NCBI RefSeq assembly: GCF_022458985.1
Contig: NC_061770.1
Location: forward strand, 34,763,599-34,827,598
From: Mugil cephalus
Lineage: Eukaryota; Chordata; Actinopteri; Mugiliformes; Mugilidae
Reading direction: 5' to 3'
Length of the DNA: 64,000 nt
The translations under genes were made by a program, and so were the position numbers. The notes under the pieces were generated by a model, which saw only the letters and a list, made by a program, of their open reading frames with translations, was not told the DNA's origin and made no database searches. Shown piece by piece: positions 47,171 through 58,949 of this stretch; the stretch's first letter is position 1, and each line of letters starts with the position of its first letter.

Positions 47171-47301
47171 ACCTAACCCCCCTAACCCTAACCCTAACCC
47201 CTAACCCCAACCCCAACCCCTAACCCCTAACCCCTAACCCCAACCCCTAACCATAACCCCTAACCCTAACCCTAACCCTAACCATAACCCTAACCCCTAA
47301 C
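47171..47301. repeat. interstitial telomere-like array 2 (CCCTAA/CCCCTAA)n
   Basis: More regular run of CCCTAACCC, CCCCTAACCC and CCCCAACC units ending about 45 bases before the coding-exon acceptor of rbm4 copy 1. Confidence 0.9.
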
Positions 47302-47365
47302 TGGCACATTTCTCACATTTTATTTGTTTTCCCGACGTCTTCCAGGGCGTAACGGGGGCTTCACC

Positions 47366-48781
47366 ATGGTGAAAATATTCATCGGCAACCTGGCCTGCAA
47401 CACCACGGCCGAGGAGCTGCGGGAGCTCTTCGAGAAGCACGGCAAGGTCACGGAGTGCGACATCGTCAAGAACTACGGCTTCGTGCACATGAGCAGCATG
47501 GCGGAGGCCGAGGAGGCCATCCAGAACCTCAACCAGCACCAGCTGCACGGCTGGCGCATGAACGTGGAGATCAGCAAAGGGAGGCCCAAGTCCTCCACCA
47601 AGCTGCACGTGAGGAACCTCGGCGAGGGCGTCACCAGCGACCTCCTGCGGGCCAAGTTCGAGGAGTTCGGCCCCGTGGTGGAGTGCGACATCGTCAAGGA
47701 CTACGCCTTTATTCACATGGAGCGAATGGAGGACGCCATGGAGGCCATCAGTAAGCTGGACAACTCCGCCTTCAAAGGTGACCTCTCGGGCCGTTGTCTT
47801 GACCTTAGTCGTCTAGTTGATGTAGCTCCGCGTAGAGAGAATGGGAAGTGACCGAGTGGACTGGGAATGATAAGTTTTTTGGGAATGCCTTGGCGCTTAA
47901 TAAGGTGTTTGATAGTCGGTAAGAGCCTTTTCGGTTATTTGGAAAAAAAAAAACCCCGCCGGGTCTCATGCGTGTCTTCTCTCTCCTCACAAGGCAAGCT
48001 GATGAACGTACAGCTGTCCACCAGCCGTCTCCGCACCGCCCCGGGAATGGGAGATCATACCGGCTGCTTTGTCTGCGGGAAACACGGCCACTGGTCGAAA
48101 GACTGTCCGGTCAGTCGCGACGGTAACCGCGGCGATGGCATGAGAGGTCGCAGCGGCAGCGGCGGCGGCGGTGTTGGTGGTGGCGTTGGCGGCGGTCGCG
48201 CCCCCCCACACGGGCCCCCGGGCTACGGCCGGGGCAGCTACGGGATGGCGTCGCCTCCGGCGGCTGATTACATGGGCGGCTCCGCGTATAGTCGGGGTAG
48301 TTACGTCGGTGGGTTGCCTCCGCCGCCGCTCCCCCACCTGCCCCCGCCCCCTCATAGGGTTAGCGGCTACGGCTCCGACCCCTCCAGGGCGGCGGGCGCC
48401 TACGGCGCGTCGTCGCCGTACGACCGCCTCTATAGCAGCGTCGACTACTATGACAAATTCAGGGCTCGCCCCTACGGCTCGAGCTACTTCGAGGACCGCC
48501 GCATGTCCTACATCCCCCCTCCCCCGCCTCCCCCTTCTTCCCTCCCGCAGCTCTCGGCCAAAATGGATCCGTACGACCGCCAGCAGCCGCCTATGCCGCC
48601 ATCGGCCGCCGCCGCCGCCGCGTACTACGCCCGGGAGCGCAGCCCTTCCAGACGGGTGCCGGTCTCTTCATCGAGCCACAGCTACGAGCGAACGCGCCTG
48701 TCGCCGGTGTCGGCCTCCAGAGGCTCCTACGGCGTCGCACGGCCCAAGGATCACTACGCGCCGCGCTACGCCCCCTACTGA
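47366..48781 (+). CDS. rbm4: RBM4 (Lark-type) RNA-binding protein, copy 1
   Basis: Coding exons 47366-47777 and 47994-48781 give 399 residues. RRM1 (about 2-70) has RNP2 KIFIGNL and RNP1-like NYGFVHM. RRM2 (about 78-138) has KLHVRNL and DYAFIHM. The CCHC knuckle is C162-C165-H170-C175 in [14 protein letters not shown]. The tail is Gly-, Pro-, Ala-, Tyr- and Ser-rich with poly-Ala, ending APRYAPY. The exon junction directly after AFKG is the same in copy 2. RBM4 proteins regulate alternative splicing and translation, shuttling between nucleus and cytoplasm. The acceptor at 47345 implies a leader intron from 44835. The stop is followed 16 bases later by a donor (GCAGAG|gtgagc), so a 3'-UTR intron to about 50305 is likely; it holds a minisatellite. 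GC content is far higher than in the flanks, especially in exon 2. Confidence 0.93.
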
Positions 48782-48997
48782 GGCCGCGGCGCAGAGGTGA
48801 GCAACGCACTAGATCAGAACTACAGCTCATTGAAGCTTTTCATTTCATAGCTGTTCTTCCAGGAGTCCGATTATCTTAACACTGCAGTAAACAATTACCC
48901 AAAACACACAACAGAACGACAACTATCAAAACAAAAACATTAATTTAGTGCAGAGCCTAGTTCCAATTGACCTTTTGAAAAAGCCCCGCCCCTCTTA

Positions 48998-50225
48998 GTT
49001 ACTGTTGCTATTCGCTCCCTCCCTTAGTTACTGTTGCTATTCCCTTTCTCCCTTAGTAACTGTTGTTAGCCCCTCCCCCCTCGGGTACTGTTGCTAGCTC
49101 CCCCCGCCCCCAGTTACTGCTGCTAGCCCCTCCCTCCGTTAGTGACTGTTGCTAGCCCCTCCCTCTTTTAGTTACTGTTGCTAGCCCCACCCACCATCAG
49201 TTACTGTTGCTAGCCCCTCCCTCCTTTAGTTACTGTTGCTAGCTCCTCCCCTACCCCAGTTACTGTTGCTAGCCCCTCCCTCCCTTAGTTATTGTTGCTA
49301 GCTCCTCCCCTGCCCCAGTTACTGTTGCTAGCTCCTCCCTCATCCCAGTTACTGTTGCTAGCCCGTTCCTTCCGTTATTACTGTTGCTAGCCCCTCCCTC
49401 CTTTAGTTACTGTTGCTAGCTCCTCCCCTACCCCAGTTACTGTTGCTAGCCCCTCCCTCCCTTAGTTACTGTTGCTAGCTCCTCCCCTGCCCCAGTTACT
49501 GTTGCTAGCTCCTCCCTCATCCCAGTTACTGTTGCTAGCCCGTTCCTTCCGTTATTACTGTTGCTAGCCCCTCCCTCCCTTAGTTACTGTTGCTTGCCCC
49601 ACCCACCATCAGTTACTGTTGCTAACCCCTCCCTCCCTTAGTTACTGTTGCTAGCTCCTCCCTCCTTTAGTTACTGTTGCTAGCTCCTCCCCTACCCCAG
49701 TTACTGTTGCTAGCCCCTCCCTCCCTTAGTTACTGTTGCTAGCTCCTCCCCTGCCCCAGTTACTGTTGCTAGCTCCTCCCTCATCCCAGTTACTGTTGCT
49801 AGCCCGTTCCTTCCGTTATTACTGTTGCTAGCCCCTCCCTCCCTTAGTTACTGTTGCTAGCCCCTCCCCCATAGTTACTGTTGCTAGCCCCTCCCCCATA
49901 GTTACTGTTGGTAGTCCCTCCCTCCCTTAGTTGCTGTTGCTAGCCCCTCCCTCCCTTATTTACTGCTCCTAACCCCTCCCCCATAGTTACTGTTGCTAGC
50001 CCTTCTCTCAATTACTGTTGCTAGCCCCTCCCTCCCTTAGTTACTGTTACCAGCCCCTCCCTCCCTCCATTACTGTTGCCAGCCCCTCCCTCCCTTAGTT
50101 ACTGTTGCTAGCCCCTCCCTTTATTACTGTTGTTAGCCCCTCCCTCCCATAGTTACTGTTGCTAGCCCCTCCCTCCCATAGTTACTGTTGCTAGCCCCTC
50201 CCTCCCATAGTTACTGTTGCTAGCT
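48998..50225. repeat. GTTACTGTTGCTAG minisatellite in the presumed 3'-UTR intron of rbm4 copy 1
   Basis: About 40 units of 26-32 bases, each with TTAGTTACTGTTGCTAGC followed by a C/T-rich stretch CCCTCCCTCCC. Higher-order blocks repeat: a run ending CCCGTTCCTTCCGTTATTAC recurs three times near 49363, 49543 and 49803. No coding potential. Confidence 0.95.
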
Positions 50226-50305
50226 AGTTGTGCTTCATTTTGAATGTTTTACTGAGACAATAAATACCCGTTTCTGAAAGGACTTTGCTCTTTTCTTTTT
50301 TCCAG

Positions 50306-51300
50306 GTCTGTTTGTGAACTGCAGGACGTTTCCTTTTCCGTAATTTCTCCCAAGGGTGAGAACCAGAAATGTGAAAATTTTGAGGCGTCTTCCAGTCGCC
50401 CCCACGAGAGAAGCCACTTTTCCTGCCGACGAATCGTCCTTCCTTCGTGTTCACACAGCGAGTTTTGGGAAAGGATGCCCCGTTTAAACATTCATGGTGT
50501 AGAAAAACAACAACTTTCTAACTTCCTCCGCAGGGTTTTCTTTTCTTTTATCACTTTTTAGCCTCGTCTTTGTTTACTTACCAATTTCTTTGAAGCTAAT
50601 TGTTGAAAATCTGTTAATTGTTTGGCTTCTTCTGTTCTTATTTCTGCAATGTAAGAACATTTACCTTATTTTATATATATATATATATTATTTTTTTAAT
50701 GGGGTTAACTCGGCTCGTAGCAAAATCTGATCTCGCTTCTCCGCAGCTGAACCACTGCACTGTTTTATAACTGAAGCTATAAAAGCTGCGTCTGGGTTTG
50801 TTTTCTCAAACAAGCTGCACATCTGGAGAAATCACACAACAAAAAACAAGAAGAAGAGAAAAGGTTCACCATTTGCATCCAAGAATATTCTGTGTAGCTG
50901 AAACCAAACCTTACTGCATTAGAAGGTGAATCTCACAATAAGCTGAAATATGAACTAATATATTCTTTAACCCTTCACGAGTCAACATCCACATAAAAGT
51001 CCCACTTTCCTGAGCTTTGTAGCAGCAGATAATAACGATCATGTGTTTAACGTCGGTCCTGGGAGGGGGCAGATACACGAATGTGAGGCAGGACTCAGGT
51101 CATGAGGCGCTTTTGTTTTGTTGAAGGTGCCTTGTTTGTTTTGCATATAGGTCGATTTGAAGTTTGTATTTTTCATACTAGCTGTACAAAAAAACAACAC
51201 ACACACATATATATATATATACACACACACACCAGCACCGTACATTTAAAAAAAAAATCTGAAAAGTGTATGATTTTTAATAAAGCCGATGTTATTTTTG
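50306..51300 (+). other. presumed last non-coding exon and 3' UTR of rbm4 copy 1
   Basis: Acceptor CTTTTTTCCAG at 50305 follows the donor at 48798. The region then has no ORF of note. An AATAAA at about 51276-51281 could end the transcript. An earlier AATAAA near 50256 would end it inside the intron instead. Confidence 0.45.
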
Positions 51301-51399
51301 ATGAAGCAATTATTTATTTATTTATTTAGTGAATTAAGTTGTGTGAGAGGAATCAGAACCACAGTCCACATGACTGAGTTAGTCATATAAATTATTATT

Positions 51400-52075
51400 A
51401 ATTATTATTCATGAATTATTCCTTGGGATTCTGTAGTGGATAAGACTTTATTAAGGAAATGTAGGTGTTACAGAGCAAAACATACAGAATAGAATAAGGT
51501 TAGAGATAAAAACTGTATAAGACTGATATTAAATAAGTAACTACAACTAATAGTAGTTAAATAAAAAAGTTAAAAGTTTGAAGTGGGGGAGCTTGAACAT
51601 ATGAATATATTATAATTATATGGATATTACACTTAATGGAAAATAAAAAAGAGAACACAAGAAAAATGAAGTAATGCAAAGATAAATAGATATAGCCAGG
51701 AGTATTGTATTTAATTTAGAACTGGAAAAATAAATGCATAGTAATTCTATACATATTGTTTAAAAATATACTTTACTATACGCCAGATTATTTAAAAACT
51801 TTTTAAATATTTTTTTATTTTATTTTATTTTATATAGGCTTACAAAACTGTCTCATCCTCCAAACTACAAGCTTAAAATATAAACTATAATATTATTCAG
51901 ATTCAGAAAAAAAAAAGGCTCGAGCAAAATAAATGAAATAGAAATAAATAAACCAATTGGAATAAATATATACGTATAAAACAATGAAGAAAATATATAT
52001 TTTATATTATTATTGAATAAACCATAAAGTGTTTAACTAACCATGGAGACCTAGAGGTGGCGCTAATGAGACACT
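51400..52075. other. AT-rich intergenic DNA
   Basis: Very AT-rich sequence with short A and T runs between the two rbm4 copies. No gene seen. Confidence 0.5.
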
Positions 52076-52234
52076 GTGGCCGCCATTAACCATCGCAGAA
52101 GAAGAAGAACCATCCAGTGTCCAGCATCTACGGGCCAACACGATCTAAACTACAAAAAAAAAAATCACAGAAGAAGTGGAGCTAGTCGCCATTTTGTTCT
52201 CGGTGGATCGAGGCGCAGATTGACGCTTTTAAAA
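52076..52234 (+). promoter_or_regulatory. presumed promoter/leader exon of rbm4 copy 2
   Basis: GGCCGCCATTAACC (about 52079) and GTCGCCATTTTG (52185-52196) are YY1-like CCAT motifs. The leader ends ACGCTTTTAAAAG|gtatga at 52234. The matching acceptor is CCCACAG at 53510, 18 bases before the ATG. Confidence 0.45.
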
Positions 52235-53099
52235 GGTATGAGTTTCATCAAATTAGACGTTTGGCCAAATAAGGTCTTGTTCGGTAACGAAACGTAGCAT
52301 ATAACGAGTAAAGTAGTTAGTATCTATGATATGTATTAATTAAACGAGCTAACGTTGAAGCTCCGCGGGTGTAAGTTGTGCGGTAAAGGCCAGAACCTGA
52401 GAGCGTCAGGAAAGAGGAGGTTACATAACAGTTACCGACTAAAACCAAATAAATACAGATAGCGACGTTTATTTAGATACGTGCGGTTTATAAGTGGGGT
52501 TTAATAAGTGTGCTGTCTTTGTTTGTTTGTTTTTTAGGCGACCGTTAGCTCTGAGTTAGCTTCGAGCTAACAACAATAGCCGCGAGATGCACGTTGTCAC
52601 TGAATGAAGATCTCACGCGAGATGAATGAATAGGTCCCGTTTTTTATTTTATTTATTTATTTTCCAATCACACACGTTTATTACAGTCTTAATCATTCGT
52701 GAACATAAAGAGGGATGAATGCAAACAGTTAATGTGATAATGTTCATACTGTCCTTCCGCCATCGCCTCATATAATGGAAATAATGTCATAAATGTAAAT
52801 AGTAGGTTGAGCTCTGGTTGAGTCACATTAACTCAGATTAACTCAGGTCTGATTGTTTTTTACACACTCAGTCCGTTTGATCCAGATCTTATAAAGCTTT
52901 GTTTCTGTTTGAGTTGAGTGTTTTTGAGTTTTGGATAAAGTTAAATGAAACTTTATTGTCATTACACGTGTACAGCTACAGAGAAACGAGGTGTAATTTA
53001 GCATCTAACCAGAAGGGAAGTAAGTAAATTCATGCATGTAGATTAAAACAAGTCTAAAGTAACACCCCCCTTCATCTTTTCCTTCTATTCTTCCTTTAC

Positions 53100-53345
53100 A
53101 AATTCTTTCCTGGGGCCGGATTGAACCCTCTGGTGCACCGGTTTTGGGCCACGACCCCCATGTTTGGCCCCCTAAGTTTAAAGTGTGTGTGTGTGCAGAA
53201 GAGTCCGGCAGTGCAGTGGTTTCATTTCATTTCATTTTCTAAGACGCAAACGTCTTCATGAGCCCGTGTTCAGCTGCAAATAGGCGCGAAAGTTTCAGTC
53301 GCCGCTGCTGAAAAATGAAACAGGAAGTAGAAAGGAAAGCAGAAA
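53100..53345. repeat. repeat fragments in rbm4 copy 2 intron 1
   Basis: 53110-53180 (CCGGTTTTGGGCCACGACCC, ATGTTTGGCCCCC) resembles a hAT-like end. 53288-53330 (GTTTCAGTCGCCGCTGCTGA, AACAGGAAGTAGAAA) resembles a family A arm. Confidence 0.4.
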
Positions 53346-53528
53346 TAGCTCGAACCGGAGTAGACTGCGTATGTGGGCGACAGTGTTTAGGTCCTGGAGC
53401 AGCTTGAAATGAGCCTGTAGAGCAGCATCATCTGTTATCGTTTACTTTAACTTCACCAGAGCCGCGACGTAAACCCGCCTCCGTCTCGTTTCCCCCCCCC
53501 CCCCCCACAGTGACGCTGCAGCTGCACG

Positions 53529-55460
53529 ATGGTGAAGATATTCATCGGGAACCTGTCGCCGGACACGACGTCGGACGAGCTGCGCTCGCTCTTCTCGCAG
53601 TACGGCAAGATCGCCGAGTGCTCCATCGTCAAGAACTTCGGCTTCGTGCACATGGACGACAAGGCGGAGGCGGAGGAGGCCATCCGCAACCTGCACCAGT
53701 ACGAGCTGAACGGGCAGCCCATGAACGTGGAGCTGAGCCGCGGCAAGTCCCGCGGCTCCACCAAGCTGCACGTCGGCAACATCGCCTGCACCAACCAGGA
53801 GCTGAGGGCCCGGTTCGAGGAGTTCGGCGCCGTGTTGGAGTGCGACATCGTAAAAAACTATGCTTTCGTTCACATGGAGCGAATGGAGGACGCCATGGAG
53901 GCCATTAATCATTTAGACAACACGGCTTTCAAAGGTGAACTCACGGGCTGGGCTTCGTGGGTATTTTAATGCTAAAAAAAAAAAAACAAGATGATGTTTA
54001 ATTCTGTTTGTGAGCGACGCGCGGAGCAGGTGAGTAAAAAAAAAAAGAGCAGGAGGAAGAAGAAAGAGGAGGACGAGGGAGGTGGATGGTTTTAAAGCTG
54101 GTATCCGTAATGTGTGTTTGTGTGGTGGACGCAGGCGGGCGGGTCTTGTTTGGGAGTAGTTATAAGACTTTTATTTTTTTTTTAGAAATCTAGCTGGAAA
54201 AAAAAAGTCGGTGCATGTGGTTCTGCTCCGAATTATTCGGTCTCTGCACGAAATCTGCGTCGGCAGCTCAATTCTGTTTCTGCGCAGTCGCAAAACTCTG
54301 GCAGAAAATCAGCAAAAAAAAAAAAATAAATAAAATAAAAACACGCGCAAAGTTACGGATTTCAGCTTTAACTGCTTCAATGCTTGTGACTCTCGAGTTG
54401 ATGCCCTGTGTCTTGACGCAGGAAAAATGTCAAAAATAAAAAAAAAAAAAAAAATGATCTGATTTAGTAGAAAGGAAAACACGAATGCAGGCGCTGAGTC
54501 CTCATTGAGTCTTTTCTGTTTCAAGGCAAACTGATGAGCGTGAAGCTTTCGACTAGCCGCCTGCGCACTGCGCCGGGAATGGGAGACCGGTCGGGTTGTT
54601 ATCGTTGCGGGCAGGAGGGCCACTGGTCCAAAGAGTGCCCCCTAGACCAGAACGGCTTCCACAGAAACGGCTCAGAGCCTAAGTTCGATGGATACGATGC
54701 CTCGAGATTTGGTGAGCGCGGCCGCAGCCGGGCTTATCATCCGGACTTCAGCGGCGAACCGGATTACGGCGCGGGCTACGCTCCCGTGCCCGATTTCCCC
54801 CGGGGCGCCGCCCCCCACCCTCCCCCCGGCGGCGGCGGCGGCGGCGGTATGGCGGCGGCGGCGGCGGGGTACAGAAGAGTCGCGGGCTACGAGGGCGCGA
54901 TGAGGTACGCGCCGCACCCGGGCTACGGCGTCGGCGCCGTCGCCGATCATAGCATGGCTCGGATGTACGGCAGCGACGCCGCCGCCGCCGCCGCTGCCGC
55001 CGCCGCGTACAGGGGCAACGGCTCGCTCTACGGCGCCGTGCCCGCCTACCCGGTGCGACGGTCGCCGTACGACCAGCGGGATCCGTACGGGGTCGTGGAC
55101 TACTACGAGAAGTACAGGGCCAATTCGTACGGGGGCAGTTATTTCGAGGAGCGTCGCGGCGTCCCCGTGCCCGCCCCGTCCACGTCCTCCTCCACGCCGG
55201 TAATGAGGGAGCGGCTGCCCCCGTCGGGCCTCGACCCATACGAGTGCCCCCCCCTCCCCCCGCCGCCGGCCCCCGTCTCCTCATACTACGCACGCGACCG
55301 GAGCCCGATCCGGAGGGTCGCCGCCGCCGCCGCCGCCGCCGAGGCGGATGGATACGCATACGAGCGCTCGCGCCTCTCCCCGGGCACCGCCCTCCCAAGG
55401 AGCTCGACCTTTGACCACACGCGGGAAGCCGGCGCCGAGCGCCCACGGTTTACATACTAA
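53529..55460 (+). CDS. rbm4: RBM4 (Lark-type) RNA-binding protein, copy 2
   Basis: Coding exons 53529-53934 and 54526-55460 give 446 residues. RRM1 has KIFIGNL and NFGFVHM, RRM2 has KLHVGNI and NYAFVHM, and the CCHC knuckle C160-C163-H168-C173 is in [14 protein letters not shown]. The tail carries poly-Gly, poly-Ala and Tyr/Pro-rich low complexity and ends ERPRFTY. Intron position and the block [14 protein letters not shown] are the same as in copy 1, so the two are a tandem duplication in the same orientation. The tails and much of RRM1 have diverged, so the duplication is old. A 17-base C run sits directly before the acceptor at 53510. After the stop a possible donor (TTTAGCAG|gtagga, 55522) may mark a 3'-UTR intron like that of copy 1. 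Confidence 0.93.
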
Positions 55461-55628
55461 CCCCCCCCCCCCCCTTCACAGCTGACCCCCCTCCCCCCCT
55501 TTTCCCTCCCCCGTTTAGCAGGTAGGACGTAGCCGAAGTGCCATCGGAATCACTGAAGTTTAAAACACCAGTGTGTCTCATTGCTGTTTCTCTCCGGGGC
55601 CCCGAGTCACGGCCTCAGTGTAAGTAAC

Positions 55629-55660
55629 GCGCGTGTGTGTGTGCGCGCGCGCGCGTGGGC
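55629..55660. repeat. (TG)n(CG)n alternating purine-pyrimidine run
   Basis: CGCGTGTGTGTGTGCGCGCG continuing CGCGCGTGGGCGGG, a Z-DNA-prone run in the rbm4 copy 2 3' region. Confidence 0.8.
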
Positions 55661-55869
55661 GGGTTCGTCAAATCATCCAGCAACTCAGATATCATTCCAG
55701 GTCATTATCACAGGACACGAGGACACTCAGTGACTGCACCCGTCACCGCCGACGTTTCGCCGAGCTCGGACGTCACGCCGCCGCCGCCGTCAGGACTCTG
55801 CTCTGCTCTAAAGTACATAAATGTTCTCTGAACGCGTTGAAATTTTGTGCATGGTGCATGTTTTAAAGG

Positions 55870-56880
55870 TGAGTCTTACGTTGATTAAAACTTTGGATTA
55901 TATTCAGCAGTATCTTGTATTAAAACTTGTGCTTTTTATTTTAGTGTATTTGCGTTAGTGGGAGTTTCACATCGTTACTGCATAAATATACCGACAGTAA
56001 AACAAAAAAAAAAAACAAGTGTGAGTTCTTCTTCATCCTCTTGTACCAAAAGTTTAAGAACTTACTTTTTCTTCTTCTTCTTTTTCTTTTCTTTTTCTTT
56101 CTTTTTTTTAAATAAAGGTGCGTTGTGATCATTTTCGTTGCTGTTGTTAGTAAACGCATTACTTAGGCGACATAGTGCTGTGACTAATATGACCCTTCAC
56201 ATCTTAATCATGTTGTCATTTCATAATAAAATAACCTGAACGGCCTCTTTACGTCTGGACTTTGATTTTCAGTTTAAGTTACAGTCAGACTTGGTTTGTG
56301 TTGTAGCATCTTATACTGATCTCACTTCATTTGACTAGAAAAGTAGAATATAAAAAGAAATTTGCATTGAATGAATATTATTGAATTTGGGGGAATTGTA
56401 GAAAAAATAATAATAATAAATTGGAGTCAGTTTCTGCCCCATTCAGAAGAAGAGTATTATATAGGATAAAAATAATAATAAAATGCTTATTTGTGTAGTT
56501 GTGCTGAAGTGTTTTTGCATAAAAATGAATGAACAAATCCTAAAAGGAGACAAAGACGTCCCAAACCAACAGGGAAACAAACCGACACTGTTTCAGATAC
56601 AAAAGAAAGTAAAAGTTAATAAAAAGTCTAAATTAAATCTTGTAATCAATAAAGACGTCCCTCATCTTGGCTTTTAAAACGTCTTGTGGACAAACCGAGA
56701 GACTATTGGGACGATGTTCAGTGAACAGATAGTTTGGTTTAAATGTTCCAGCATCAGAACCTCATCCCTCCATGAAACATGGGGGCGCTAGAGTCCTGGT
56801 CTGAGTCTGTTGCTGCATTCATGTGACAAATGAGACAATGAATGAATGAACCTAAAAATATACAGGAATGATCAATGAGA
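55870..56880. other. 3' flank of rbm4 copy 2
   Basis: AT-rich with CTTCTTCTTC runs near 56068-56110. Candidate AATAAA signals are at about 56111 and 56225. No further gene supported. Confidence 0.45.
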
Positions 56881-56889
56881 ATGGAGAAC

Positions 56890-58072
56890 GAGGAAGAAGA
56901 AGAGAAGAGAGAAGGGGTTGAAAGAGTGGAGAGAGAAGGGAGGAAGAGGAGGAAGAGAAAGAGGAAGAGAGAGAAAAGAAGGAGGGAGAATGAAAAAGGA
57001 GGAAGAAAAGAGAAAGAAAGATGAGAGGAGAGGAGGAAGAGGAAAAAGAGGAAGAAGGAAGAAGAGGAGGAAAGTGAAGAAGAAGTGTAGAGAAGAAGAA
57101 GGAAGGAAGGAAGGAAGGAAGGAAGGAAGAGAGGAATGAAAGAAGGAAGGAATGAAAGAAGGAAGGAAAGAAAGATGGAAGGAAGGAAGGAAAAGAGGGA
57201 GGAAGGAAGGAAGAGAGGAATGAAAGAAGGAAGGAAGGAAAGAAAGATGGAAGGAAGGAAGGATGGTAGGAAGGAAGGAAAGAGGAAGGAAGGAAGGAAA
57301 AGAGGAAGAGAGTAAGGAAGGGAGGTATGAAAGAAGGAAGGATGGTAGGAAGGAAGGAAAAGAGGGAGGAAGGAAGGAAGGAAGGAAGAGAGAGAGGAAG
57401 GAAGAGAGAGAGGAATGAAAGAAGGAAGGAAGGGGGAAGGAATGAAAGAAGGGAGGAATGAAAGAAGGAAGGAAAGAAAGATGGAAGGAAGGAAGGATGG
57501 GAGGAAGGAAGGAAAAGAGGAAGGAAGGAAGGAAGGAAGGAAGGAAGGAAAGAAAGATGGAAGGAAGGAAGGATGGTATGAAGGAAGGAAAAGAGGAAGG
57601 AAGGAAGGAAGGAAGGAAGGAAGGAAGGAAGGAAGAGAGGAATGAAAGAAGGAAGGAATGAAAGAAGGAAGGAAAGAAAGATGGAAGGAAGGAAGGAAAA
57701 GAGGGAGGAAGGAAGGAGGAAGGAAGGAAGAGAGGAATGAAAGAAGGAAGGAAGGAAAGAAAGATGGAAGGAAGGAAGGATGGTAGGAAGGAAGGAAAGA
57801 GGAAGGAAGGAAGGGAGGAAGAGAGGAAGAGAGAAGGAAGGAAGAGAAGGAAGGAAGGAAGAAGAGAGGAAAGAGGAAGAAGAGAAGGAAGAAGAAAGAT
57901 GGAAGGAGGAGGATAGGAAGGAAGAAAGAAGGAAGGAAGGAGAAGATGGAAGGAAGGACGAAGGAGGAAGGAGGGATGGAAGAAGAGAAGGAAGGAGGAG
58001 AAAGAGAAGGAAGGAAGGAAGGAAGGAAGAGAGGAAGAAATGGAGGAAAGAAGGAAGGGAGGAAGGAAACTG
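56890..58072. repeat. very long GGAA polypurine tract
   Basis: About 1.2 kb in which the plus strand is almost pure A/G with only scattered T. Core units are GGAAGGAAGGAA, with repeated blocks of AAAGATGGAAGGAAGG and GGATGGTAGGAAGG. The 417-residue frame on the minus strand is a Ser/Phe/Leu/Pro by-product of TTCC repeats. Confidence 0.97.
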
Positions 58073-58129
58073 GGTCATGGATGAAGACAGTGAGTCCATG
58101 AACATCAGTGGTTCTTAAAGAACGTTTAA

Positions 58130-58940
58130 AGAAGAACCAGATGAATTTTTAGGAACAAGTCAAAGTTCTGACCTTAATAGAAACGTTGTAGATGAAAACC
58201 ACCAACATCTCACAACTGAACCGGTTCTGCAGCAGATTCTGGAAACAAGGGTTCACTCACTTCCCCACATATATTTATATGGAAAATATGGAGAAATATG
58301 GATCATTTTAGATGGTGTTATGTGTAAAAAAACAAAAAAAATGCAATATGTGTAGTAAGAGAGTTTGTGAGGGATCAATGTTTGACATATGATTGTTTTT
58401 TTATAAACTAAAACTAATAATTAGTGTGAACATACACGTTTTCTCAAAAAAAAAAAAAACGTAATTGCAAGATTTAGTCAAAGTATATATAGTCTATATA
58501 TATAAACATGTGTCGTTAGCCTAATAGCATAATTGCCTTCGTCCTATTTGAACGTTTTCGGAAAAGAAAAACAAGAATACTGGCAGTTTTTATTAATTTT
58601 GTAATAATAAGTCAACAACTTATTTTTCTTTAGGAATTTAACTTAGTTTTTAAGTTTATTAAATGTAAACATTCTCCTAATTTACTTGTACCTCTGTTTT
58701 GTGCAGTATTTAGACAACGTATTTATCGTTAGCTTAATATCATACTTGCCTAAATGTTTTTTTTTTATTATTATTATTTTTTATTTACTGTAACAAAATC
58801 GGTGTTTGTTTTTTTCTTGTTTTCCGAAAACGATCAAATATGACCCAGGTAGTTATGCTAAAAGTCTAACGATACGTGTATGTGTGATATGTTTAATAAA
58901 GTTTTAAAGGAAAAAAAAAGATCCATAACCATGACGGAAC
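58130..58940. other. AT-rich flank between the polypurine tract and the sf1 promoter
   Basis: Contains inverted pieces around TTAGCCTAATAGCATAATTG (58517) and TTAGCTTAATATCATACTTG (58730). No gene seen. Confidence 0.45.
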
Positions 58941-58949
58941 GGCTGTGTC

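Noticed and set aside
47297-47716. Minus-strand frame of 139 residues across rbm4 copy 1
   Set aside because: Shadow of the RRM-coding exon; GC-rich exons leave other frames open.
53442-53912. Minus-strand frame of 156 residues
   Set aside because: Antisense shadow of the rbm4 copy 2 RRM exon; it mirrors the one at copy 1.
54748-55446. Minus-strand Arg-rich frame of 232 residues
   Set aside because: Shadow of the GC-rich second coding exon of rbm4 copy 2.
56852-58105. Long minus-strand open frame of 417 residues
   Set aside because: It is the Ser/Phe/Leu/Pro translation of TTCC repeats, the complement of the GGAA tract. No domain or codon signal.
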